Positions 1-5,614 of a DNA stretch of 6,035 nucleotides are shown here, one piece after another (the stretch's first letter is position 1; each line of letters opens with the position of its first letter). Source of the DNA: Ruminococcaceae bacterium UBA1320 (GTDB lineage: Bacteria > Bacillota > Clostridia > Oscillospirales > Ethanoligenentaceae); the NCBI GenBank assembly GCA_002306975.1, contig DBTI01000195.1:401-6435 (forward strand), in the 5' to 3' direction. The position numbers were made by a program, and so were the translations under genes. The notes under the pieces are model-generated. The model had not been told where the DNA came from, searched no databases, and saw only the letters and a program-made list of their open reading frames with translations.

Positions 1-105
1 ATAAATTCGAGGAAAAAGGTTGAATTCATGCCTTTTTGCGAAGAGTTTTTCGTTTTATTTCTTATTGGAATTCGTATTACGCCGCGCTGCGACTGCTCTA
101 ATTCA

Positions 106-1074
106 TTAATCTTTTACAATCCAATCAATCTCCTCCTGACTAATTGTTAACTCCACTCCGGTCAGCGAATCTTCCATTTGCTGCATACTGGAATTCCCTA
201 TTATCGCATATCCGTCAACCGGATTGCATGAAATGAAAGCTATGCAAAGAGCGGCGGGCGTGCAATTAAGCGCCCTGCAAAGCATCTCGACTTTCTGTGC
301 GCGTTTTATGTTCTTTTCCGTCAGAAATACTTTCGCCCGCGCCGAAAGGTTTGTCGCACCTGAATTAATGTATTTTGAAAAAAAGCCTACCGCCTGTGAT
401 GAGTATGCCATTACCGGCAAATTGCTTTTTTGATAGCCTTCATATTCTTCCCGCGTCATGCAAAGGCAGGTTTTATCAAGCAAATCTTCCTGCTTGCAGT
501 CCGCCATATTCCACTGAAGCTGAGAAATGGTAAAGGGGGTCTTGCCATGTTTAAGGGCATACTCGTTTGCTTCCAGAATCCGTTTGACCGTCCAGTTTGA
601 CGCGCCGATCGCCCGGGTCAATCCGTCTTTCACCAATTGATCCATAGCATCCATAATCTCGCCAACCGGTATCCGCTCATCGTCCCTGTGAAGGAAATAG
701 ACGTCAACATAATCCATTCCCAGCACCGCCAGGCTTGTATTGATGTCGTACTCAATACATTCCGGTGCCAGCCTTGAACAGGTAATATTGCGCAATTCCG
801 GATGACCGCCCTTTGTCACAACAACCATTTGGTCGCGGACACCGCGGGTGCGAATCCACTCGCCGACGGTTTTCTCGCTTTTCGAAGCACCGTTATGCAC
901 CCAGGCCATATAGATGCGTCCGGTGTCTATCGTGCGTCCGCCTACTTGAAAATAGCGATCCATCATTTCAAAAGATAGCTCTTTTAAAAGCTCCGACCCA
1001 AAGCCTCCTGCTCCAAGTACGGCTTTTGACATTGAAAGACTGCCGTCCGATGTTTTAATTTCGCCTGTGCGCAT
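106..1074 (-). CDS. Aldo/keto reductase (NAD(P)H-dependent)
   Basis: Predicted soluble cytoplasmic reductase of the aldo/keto reductase superfamily, interconverting a carbonyl and an alcohol with NAD(P)H. The 322-residue length is normal for the family and the whole (beta/alpha)8 barrel seems present. The catalytic tetrad can be read: Asp50 and Tyr55 (IDTGRIY), Lys88 (VTKGG) and His129 (FLHRDD). Ser159-Asn160 (GASNW) and Gln185 (SQLQW) match conserved cofactor and active-site positions. IIGNSS near residues 291-296 matches the C-terminal cofactor-phosphate loop, which suggests NADPH, though this is inference. The ATG at 1074 is preceded by an AAGGGGG ribosome binding site with 7 bases of spacing. 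It starts 20 bases after the stop of the upstream alcohol dehydrogenase on the same strand, so the two are probably cotranscribed. No clear terminator follows in the 105 bases to the window edge. The substrate is unknown. Confidence 0.93.
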   Translation of the reverse strand: MRTGEIKTSDGSLSMSKAVLGAGGFGSELLKELSFEMMDRYFQVGGRTIDTGRIYMAWVHNGASKSEKTVGEWIRTRGVRDQMVVVTKGGHPELRNITCSRLAPECIEYDINTSLAVLGMDYVDVYFLHRDDERIPVGEIMDAMDQLVKDGLTRAIGASNWTVKRILEANEYALKHGKTPFTISQLQWNMADCKQEDLLDKTCLCMTREEYEGYQKSNLPVMAYSSQAVGFFSKYINSGATNLSARAKVFLTEKNIKRAQKVEMLCRALNCTPAALCIAFISCNPVDGYAIIGNSSMQQMEDSLTGVELTISQEEIDWIVKD

Positions 1075-1094
1075 AATTCATCCCCCTTCCGAGG

Positions 1095-2111
1095 TTATCT
1101 GCTGCAATCCAGCAGGATCTTCGGGTAAATCGACTTTTTAAACAGTTCAAAACCCTCAACCGCTTCGCTGAGCGGCATTATTTTGCCGATGATTTTGTCC
1201 ATCTGCATTCTGGGAATCAGCTCAATTGTTCTGGACATAATACTGGTCGTGGTAAATACGGTCTGAATCCTGCCCTCTTTCATGTAAAGATCATACAGGT
1301 TCACGGGCATTTCATACTTTGGAGGAAATACCGCGAAATAAACAACGGTTCCGCATTTTGCAATCATCTTCAGCGGCGCCTCCGCGGCCTTTGGAGAACC
1401 TGATACTTCAAATACAAAATCGAAGCCTTCTCCGTTCGTTATTTCCATCGTCTTTGCAAGAACATCTTCATTAAACGGATTAATAGCATATTCGGCACCC
1501 ATATCTAAAGCAAGCTTCCGCTTGGATTCCACCGGATCGATTGCTGTGATTTTTGCCGCTCCGGAAAGCAGAACCTGATTGAGCAGTATGGAGCCGATTC
1601 CGCCGATGCCGGAAACCGCGACCTTTGCGCCATGATAGATATGCACCACATCCATTGCCCGAATGGTGCAATTGGCAGGCTCCGCCAGACAGTATTTTTT
1701 TAGGTCAGCGTCATCAGGAATTTTAAACACCGCGCTGACATCGGTTGTCACATATTCCGCAAAAGCACCTGTTGTCTGCGCATTGGCACAATATTGCGGG
1801 CGGCCTTTTTTACATTCGGGGCAAACTCCGCATGATGTGACCGGATAAAGGCAAACCTTGTCTCCAACCTTAAAGCCACTCTTTTCGGTGCCTTCTCCCA
1901 ATTCCTCGATGATACCCGATGCTTCATGACCCAGCGCCATAGGCGGTTTTGCACCCAGCACACCCATGGTGACCTGATGTACATCGGTTGCACATATGGC
2001 TGTGTAAGCGATTTTCACTTTTACCTGATTTCTCTGCGGCTTTTGGATCTCCACTTCCCTTAACGCCACCGTATTTTCCGCGACAAACCAAAGCTGTTTC
2101 ATCGTTTTCAA
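1095..2111 (-). CDS. Zinc-dependent medium-chain alcohol dehydrogenase (threonine/sorbitol dehydrogenase-like)
   Basis: Cytoplasmic NAD(P)-dependent dehydrogenase of the medium-chain (MDR) family, oxidising a secondary or primary alcohol or running in reverse. The 338 residues make a full-length protein. Candidate catalytic-zinc ligands are Cys40, His62-Glu63 (GHEASG) and Glu144 (AEP). Cys94, Cys97, Cys100 and Cys108 form the structural-zinc loop with the usual CX2CX2CX7C spacing. The Rossmann motif GIGGIG lies at 168-173, and Asp192 at the end of the second beta strand suggests NAD(H) rather than NADP(H). The start is TTG at 2111: AAGGTGAG lies 6 bases upstream of it, whereas the in-frame ATG three codons later (2102) would be 15 bases from that site. 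It is the first gene of a two-gene unit with the aldo/keto reductase and is divergent from the LysR-type regulator, the classic layout for a regulator and its target. Substrate specificity cannot be assigned; sugar-alcohol, butanediol or xenobiotic alcohol dehydrogenases share these motifs. Confidence 0.94.
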   Translation of the reverse strand: MKTMKQLWFVAENTVALREVEIQKPQRNQVKVKIAYTAICATDVHQVTMGVLGAKPPMALGHEASGIIEELGEGTEKSGFKVGDKVCLYPVTSCGVCPECKKGRPQYCANAQTTGAFAEYVTTDVSAVFKIPDDADLKKYCLAEPANCTIRAMDVVHIYHGAKVAVSGIGGIGSILLNQVLLSGAAKITAIDPVESKRKLALDMGAEYAINPFNEDVLAKTMEITNGEGFDFVFEVSGSPKAAEAPLKMIAKCGTVVYFAVFPPKYEMPVNLYDLYMKEGRIQTVFTTTSIMSRTIELIPRMQMDKIIGKIMPLSEAVEGFELFKKSIYPKILLDCSR

Positions 2112-2117
2112 CTGATA

Positions 2118-2125
2118 CTCACCTT
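2118..2125 (-). promoter_or_regulatory. Ribosome binding site that selects the TTG start
   Basis: On the minus strand AAGGTGAG, complementary to the 3' end of 16S rRNA, sits 6 bases before the TTG at 2111. This spacing favours TTG over the ATG at 2102. Confidence 0.75.
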
Positions 2126-2134
2126 TTCTTTCTT

Positions 2135-2164
2135 AACATACTTGCAGTAATGTTTTATTTTCAA
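2135..2164 (-). promoter_or_regulatory. Candidate promoter of the alcohol dehydrogenase/aldo-keto reductase operon
   Basis: On the minus strand, TTGAAA (2164-2159) and TATGTT (2140-2135) are separated by 18 bases. They match the sigma-70/sigma-A consensus at 5/6 and 4/6 positions. Transcription would begin near 2128, just upstream of the ribosome binding site, giving a leader of roughly 17 bases. The weak -10 and long spacer are consistent with a promoter that needs an activator, possibly the divergent LysR-type protein (inference). Confidence 0.4.
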
Positions 2165-2245
2165 ATTATTAACCAAAGCGCAACCATCAAATGGGGGCAT
2201 ATATCACCCGGTTACTATCCGTGCTCAAATTAAATTGAAGCTGCA

Positions 2246-2270
2246 CATTGTTTAATTTTCATAAATAATG
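2246..2270. promoter_or_regulatory. Dyad overlapping the lysR promoter; candidate autoregulatory operator
   Basis: The arms CATTGTTTA (2246-2254) and TAAATAATG (2262-2270) are inverted copies matching at 8 of 9 positions around a 7-base spacer. The dyad contains the T-N11-A pattern typical of LysR-family boxes (T2252, A2264). It covers the -35 element and the entire spacer up to the -10, so a bound protein would block lysR transcription. Negative autoregulation from a shared divergent region is common for this family. That this particular dyad is the site is inference, and AT-rich sequence makes such dyads easier to find by chance. Confidence 0.45.
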
Positions 2271-2276
2271 TATAAT
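2248..2276 (+). promoter_or_regulatory. Promoter of the LysR-type regulator gene
   Basis: TTGTTT (2248-2253) and a perfect TATAAT (2271-2276) are separated by the optimal 17 bases. The predicted transcription start is near 2283, giving a leader of about 26 bases before the ATG at 2309. Confidence 0.7.
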
Positions 2277-2308
2277 AGACAAAAAACTATTGTGAGAAAT
2301 GATGGATT

Positions 2309-3190
2309 ATGAATTTAAAGCAAATGGAATATTTCACTCAGGCCTGTAAGGATATTAATTTTTCAATTGCTGCAAAGCATCTTTTTATCACGCAGCAGGC
2401 TTTGAGCAACACAATAAGAAATATGGAGAATGAGCTTGGCGCCAAGCTTTTTGAGCGATCCTCAAGAGGCGTCGAGCTTACCGAAACGGGTAAATTCTTA
2501 TATGAAAAGACCAGTTATCTTATGGGCGAATATGCAAAGGTTGTGGCAGAGATTGATGAACGCTTTAAGATCAACCAGGGTACTATTTCATTTAGCGTTT
2601 CCCCCGGCGTTTTGCGTTCTGTGTCGCCCAACATCCTCATTGACTTTGAAGAAAATTTTCCTCATATTAAAGTTAAAATATTTGAATATCCCGATATCAT
2701 CAATGAGAATCATGTAAAAAAAGGTGATGTCGATATCGGATGCAGCATAAAACCTTTTGATATGACGGAGCTTGATTTTATCCATATAAAGTCGGAAGAC
2801 CTCTTCCTAATTGTCAACAATGAAAATCCTTTGTCAAAAAAGGATAAAGTCACGATAAATGATCTGGTCAATGAGAAGCTCATAACGTCCGGTAAGAATT
2901 TTCAGTCCCATCATTTCTTGACCGAATGCTGTAAGGAAGCAGGCTTCACGCCGAATATAATTTTTGAATCAGCGGAAATAGAAGTGCTTATTAAGCTTGT
3001 CCATCTTAACAAAGGCATTTTCATGTCCGTTAAGCATGTCGCAGATGATGTAAAAGACAATAATGTAAGCATTATTCCGGTCGCAGACTCTTCGCTAAAA
3101 TGGGAAATCGGCTTTATCCTTAAGAAAAATGCCAAGCTGTCCCAGCCGCTTAAAACATTTGTGAATTATATATTATCCAACACACATTAA
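2309..3190 (+). CDS. LysR-family transcriptional regulator
   Basis: DNA-binding transcriptional regulator of 293 residues, the usual length for the LysR family. The N-terminal winged helix-turn-helix spans about residues 1-60 and carries family hallmarks: FSIAAKHLFITQQALSNTI (18-36) as the helix-turn-helix and LGAKLFERSSRGVELTETG (43-61) as the wing. Residues of about 90-293 form the effector-binding domain, starting at ISFSVSPGVL; no effector can be inferred. It is divergent from the alcohol dehydrogenase/aldo-keto reductase unit, making that operon the most likely target, and it converges on the flavoprotein gene. The ATG at 2309 fits the family start (MNLKQMEYF), but the ribosome binding site is weak: GGA is only 2 bases away and GAG 12 bases away, suggesting low expression. 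Sampled 60-base rows of this gene run from about 23 to 43% GC, below the neighbouring genes. Confidence 0.95.
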   Translation: MNLKQMEYFTQACKDINFSIAAKHLFITQQALSNTIRNMENELGAKLFERSSRGVELTETGKFLYEKTSYLMGEYAKVVAEIDERFKINQGTISFSVSPGVLRSVSPNILIDFEENFPHIKVKIFEYPDIINENHVKKGDVDIGCSIKPFDMTELDFIHIKSEDLFLIVNNENPLSKKDKVTINDLVNEKLITSGKNFQSHHFLTECCKEAGFTPNIIFESAEIEVLIKLVHLNKGIFMSVKHVADDVKDNNVSIIPVADSSLKWEIGFILKKNAKLSQPLKTFVNYILSNTH

Positions 3191-3217
3191 GTTTGTTTTT
3201 AAAATAATGCCCAATAT

Positions 3218-3258
3218 AAATGGAAAGGTTAATCCACCGGATTAACCTTTCCATTTTT
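3218..3258. terminator. Probable bidirectional rho-independent terminator
   Basis: A perfect 18-bp inverted repeat (AAATGGAAAGGTTAATCC at 3218-3235, its complement at 3239-3256) closes a 3-base ACC loop. On the plus strand the stem runs into five T residues (3254-3258), ending 68 bases after the lysR stop. On the minus strand it is followed by a weaker T-rich tract and lies 73 bases beyond the flavoprotein stop. Placement between two convergent genes fits a shared terminator. Confidence 0.88.
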
Positions 3259-3328
3259 GTTTATAGAACGAAAATGATAAGGCGCGTTAATCCGAACACT
3301 GAGGAAAGCGCTTATTCAATAAAAGCGG

Positions 3329-5293
3329 TTAGATTTCCACGCAAACATCAAATGCCGTGTGGTTTGCAACATGTATGGTTGCCTCTTTTCCGGCAACGTC
3401 TCCGATAAGATATGCTTCCGGAATATATGACGCAAGCTGGAGCGCTTCCTCACGGTGAGGCTTTACGCCAAATGCGTTAACAACAGAATCGCATTCGATT
3501 GCCGAACGCCTCCATTGCCTGTCGATGATCTCGACACCCTTTTCCGTTATCTTTTCGACTTTTGAGTCGCAAACGGTTTTTACATTATATTTCTTGCACA
3601 GGTCAAGCAGTTGCGATTTGGTAATGAAAAACATCTTACCAGCCAGATTTTCTTCTGACTGCATCTCAACAACCGTAACGTCTTTACCTTCCATTGCCAG
3701 CCCCAGCGCACATTCCATGCCGCTGAGCCCGCCGCCGCAAACGACAACCTTGTTGCCGCACTTGACTTTTTTGGTATCCACATCCGTTACCAGAGCAACG
3801 TTTTTACCGTCAATTCCGGGAATATTGGGGACAAAAACATCAGCACCAAGCGCGGCAACCAGTGCGTCCGGATTTACTTCCTTCACGATTTCCGGCGTAA
3901 CAGCCGTGTTCAGGCGAATTTCGGCGCCACAACTCATGGTGGTTCTTATATTCCAATCAAGGTAGCGTTTTAAATCGCCTTTGAACGGAAGCGCAGACGC
4001 TTCATGAAGCATTCCGCCCAAACGGTCACTCTTATCAAAAAGAATTACCTCATGTCCGCGTTTTATCAGTGTCTGAGCAGCCATCATGCCGGCAGCGCCG
4101 CCGCCGACTACCATAACCTTTTTCTTTACGTCAGCCTTCGCTATGGTTTTATATTTATGTTCTCTTCCGACTACAGGGTTCACGCTGCACCGGATATGCT
4201 TGCCGAAAAAGATATTCCCACAGCCTTCGATACATCTCAGGCAGGGACGGATTGTATCCGCCTGCCCCCTATAGGCTTTTGTGACAATATCCTGGTCAGC
4301 CATGCACGGGCGGGCCATACCGACGATATCGGCTTTTCCCGCTTCCAGAATCTCTTCAGCTTCTTCAATTGTTGTGATGGAGCCGACGGTAGTGACCGGA
4401 ATATCCAAAACCTTTTTGGCAGCTTCCGCATACTTCACGTTATGGCAGTGAGGCATATAGTAAGGCGGAATGGTATATTGCATGTAGCGTGAATCAACAA
4501 TAAGCCCTTGTGAAATGTGTGCGATATCAATATCCTTTTGAGCAACCTTTAAAAATTCAAGGCATTCATCCAAACGCATGCCGCCCGGAATGATCTCGTC
4601 GCCGCTGATGCGGTATTCTATATTGATGTTCCGGCCGCATTTTGCGCGAATTGCCTCAAGAACCTGCAGCGGAAAGCGCATTCTGTTTTCGAGAGAACCG
4701 CCATACCAGTCTGTTCTGTGATTAACCAGTGAAGACAAAAATGCTCCGATCAGATTACCGTGCGCGCCATGAACCATAATCATATCGAAGCCCGACTTCA
4801 TAAGCCGTTCGGCGCAATCGGCAAACCTGTTGATTATATCGTCAATTTGCGGCTGCTTTAATTCTTCAACATAATGAAACCCTGTCGGGGTCGGAAAAGA
4901 AGACGGGCCTACGGCATTCAGGCCGTCTTTAAGCAGATAGGGCGCAGCCCCCCTGCCGGCATGGAGCATCTCAACAGATATTTTTGCTCCGTAACGGTGA
5001 ACCTCGTCTGCCAGCAGACTCAGACCGGCAATGTCGCTGTCCTTTGTGATTGAAAGCTCTCCATAAAAATCAGCGCCTGTATCTTCGTCTACAGTTGTAG
5101 CGCCTATCGTTACAATTGAAGCGCCGCTTCTTGCCTGTCCGCCCATGAATTCGATCATCTCGTTTGTTACTTCACCTGTTCTGGAGTTTGCGTGGCAGGA
5201 TACCATTGGTGTGAATTCGATGCGGTTTTTAATGGTCATGTTGCCGACTTTTAACGGCTGAAAAACATGTGGAAATTTATTGAATTCCGGCAT
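3329..5293 (-). CDS. FMN/FAD/4Fe-4S NADH:flavin oxidoreductase, Old Yellow Enzyme family (enoate/dienoyl reductase-like)
   Basis: Multi-cofactor flavoprotein of 654 residues, the normal length for the 2,4-dienoyl-CoA reductase/2-enoate reductase group. In that group NAD(P)H reduces FAD, electrons pass through a 4Fe-4S cluster to FMN, and FMN reduces an activated C=C bond. Domains in order: FMN-binding TIM barrel of about residues 5-340, with HGAHG at 175-179 and YGGSLENRMRF at 197-207; cluster cysteines 351, 354, 358 and 369 (CX2CX3CX10C); then FAD/NADH Rossmann domains with VVGGGAAG (395-402), GGGLSG (520-525) and the flavin-binding GD at 631-632. No signal peptide is seen, so it is cytoplasmic. 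Asn180 sits where E. coli dienoyl-CoA reductase has its catalytic Tyr, so the substrate probably differs. The ATG at 5293 follows AAAGGGG at 7 bases. It reads as a single gene with its own promoter. Related enzymes act on enoates, bile-acid intermediates, flavonoids or bilirubin; which applies here is unknown. Confidence 0.94.
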   Translation of the reverse strand: MPEFNKFPHVFQPLKVGNMTIKNRIEFTPMVSCHANSRTGEVTNEMIEFMGGQARSGASIVTIGATTVDEDTGADFYGELSITKDSDIAGLSLLADEVHRYGAKISVEMLHAGRGAAPYLLKDGLNAVGPSSFPTPTGFHYVEELKQPQIDDIINRFADCAERLMKSGFDMIMVHGAHGNLIGAFLSSLVNHRTDWYGGSLENRMRFPLQVLEAIRAKCGRNINIEYRISGDEIIPGGMRLDECLEFLKVAQKDIDIAHISQGLIVDSRYMQYTIPPYYMPHCHNVKYAEAAKKVLDIPVTTVGSITTIEEAEEILEAGKADIVGMARPCMADQDIVTKAYRGQADTIRPCLRCIEGCGNIFFGKHIRCSVNPVVGREHKYKTIAKADVKKKVMVVGGGAAGMMAAQTLIKRGHEVILFDKSDRLGGMLHEASALPFKGDLKRYLDWNIRTTMSCGAEIRLNTAVTPEIVKEVNPDALVAALGADVFVPNIPGIDGKNVALVTDVDTKKVKCGNKVVVCGGGLSGMECALGLAMEGKDVTVVEMQSEENLAGKMFFITKSQLLDLCKKYNVKTVCDSKVEKITEKGVEIIDRQWRRSAIECDSVVNAFGVKPHREEALQLASYIPEAYLIGDVAGKEATIHVANHTAFDVCVEI

Positions 5294-5333
5294 GAGTTTA
5301 CCCCTTTCATTTACAATCCAAATTGTATATTCA

Positions 5334-5362
5334 AGTCTATTGGTTAAAACGGATTACGTCAA
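5334..5362 (-). promoter_or_regulatory. Candidate promoter of the flavoprotein gene
   Basis: On the minus strand, TTGACG (5362-5357, 5/6 to consensus) and TAGACT (5339-5334, 4/6) are separated by the optimal 17 bases. The predicted start is near 5327, giving a leader of about 34 bases that contains the ribosome binding site. Confidence 0.55.
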
Positions 5363-5383
5363 ACTACTATTTTTTGTATCTCA

Positions 5384-5397
5384 CACAATTTTTTGTG
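5384..5397. promoter_or_regulatory. Inverted repeat CACAA-N4-TTGTG, candidate operator
   Basis: A perfect 5-bp dyad (CACAA 5384-5388, TTGTG 5393-5397) is centred about 63 bases upstream of the predicted flavoprotein transcription start, a typical position for an activator site. The same half-site recurs in the dyad at 5482-5508. The binding protein is unknown. Confidence 0.35.
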
Positions 5398-5409
5398 AAG
5401 TCCTACATA

Positions 5410-5424
5410 CTTGATATTTTCAAG
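5410..5424. promoter_or_regulatory. Inverted repeat CTTGA-N5-TCAAG, LysR-type box
   Basis: A perfect 5-bp dyad with a 5-base spacer (CTTGA 5410-5414, TCAAG 5420-5424) fits the T-N11-A consensus for LysR-family sites (T5411, A5423). The half-site TCAAG occurs again at 5331-5335, overlapping the candidate -10 of the flavoprotein gene. No CTTGA half-site was seen in the lysR/alcohol dehydrogenase intergenic region, so the regulator in this window need not be the one that binds. Confidence 0.38.
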
Positions 5425-5481
5425 GATTCTGATAGTATTTATTTAATGCCACAAAATCAAACGATGCTCGCCGCTCCTTTT

Positions 5482-5508
5482 TGTTGTGTTTATACATATA
5501 TCACAACA
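5482..5508. promoter_or_regulatory. Inverted repeat TGTTGTG-N13-CACAACA, candidate operator
   Basis: A perfect 7-bp dyad (TGTTGTG 5482-5488, CACAACA 5502-5508) flanks a 13-base AT-rich spacer. It lies within the only -35/-10 guess for the rightward alcohol dehydrogenase, so it could be an operator for that gene. It contains the TTGTG/CACAA half-site seen at 5384-5397, in the opposite relative orientation. Confidence 0.4.
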
Positions 5509-5614
5509 GATAATCGGTTTTGCGGTTCTGTAAGGAGAAAAACCCGGTTTGTCCTTTAAACCATTTGTCTGAGTGAGTCCCGTTTAAAAACTAATCTGGA
5601 TTGGATGTGTTTAT

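Larger units (their letters stand above)
5294..5614. other. Divergent intergenic regulatory region
   Basis: These 321 bases separate the flavoprotein gene (leftward) from the second alcohol dehydrogenase (rightward). They hold a good leftward promoter and three separate inverted repeats, at 5384-5397, 5410-5424 and 5482-5508. The rightward side holds a possible long leader with small competing hairpins. I see no convincing gene in it. The rightward promoter is unclear; the best guess is TTGTGT (5484-5489) with GATAAT (5509-5514), whose 19-base spacing is poor. Confidence 0.65.

Noticed and set aside
1..30. Possible start of another leftward gene (minus-strand ATG at 30)
   Set aside because: Only nine codons are visible and the AAGG is 1-2 bases from the ATG, too close to serve; cannot be supported from this window.
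28..150. Short plus-strand open frame from ATG at 28, with AAGG 8 bases upstream
   Set aside because: Only about 40 codons, ends inside the aldo/keto reductase on the opposite strand, no recognisable protein character.
1988..2233. 81-codon plus-strand open frame spanning the start of the alcohol dehydrogenase and the lysR promoter region
   Set aside because: Overlaps the dehydrogenase 5' end and its promoter, has no clear ribosome binding site and no family resemblance.
3220..3408. 62-codon plus-strand open frame beginning in the terminator hairpin
   Set aside because: It is built from the terminator stem and the antisense of the flavoprotein 3' end.
3525..4492. Two long plus-strand open frames (146 and 162 codons) opposite the flavoprotein gene
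   Set aside because: Antisense shadows of an intact, motif-rich coding sequence, with no starts supported by ribosome binding sites.
3329..5293. Assignment as fadH (2,4-dienoyl-CoA reductase) or baiCD
   Set aside because: Domain layout matches, but the key active-site residues of FadH seem replaced and no bile-acid or beta-oxidation genes are adjacent in the window, so no gene symbol is justified.
5381..5508. Rex- or Crp/Fnr-type operators suggested by TTGTG/CACAA and TGTGA/TCACA half-sites
   Set aside because: Rex sites read TTGTG-N8-CACAA and Crp sites TGTGA-N6-TCACA. The first dyad here is everted (CACAA outward) and the other has a 13-base spacer, so neither fits.
5323..5559. 78-codon plus-strand open frame (TTG start) in the divergent intergenic region
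   Set aside because: No ribosome binding site, unlikely composition, overlaps the promoter and dyads, and resembles no known family.
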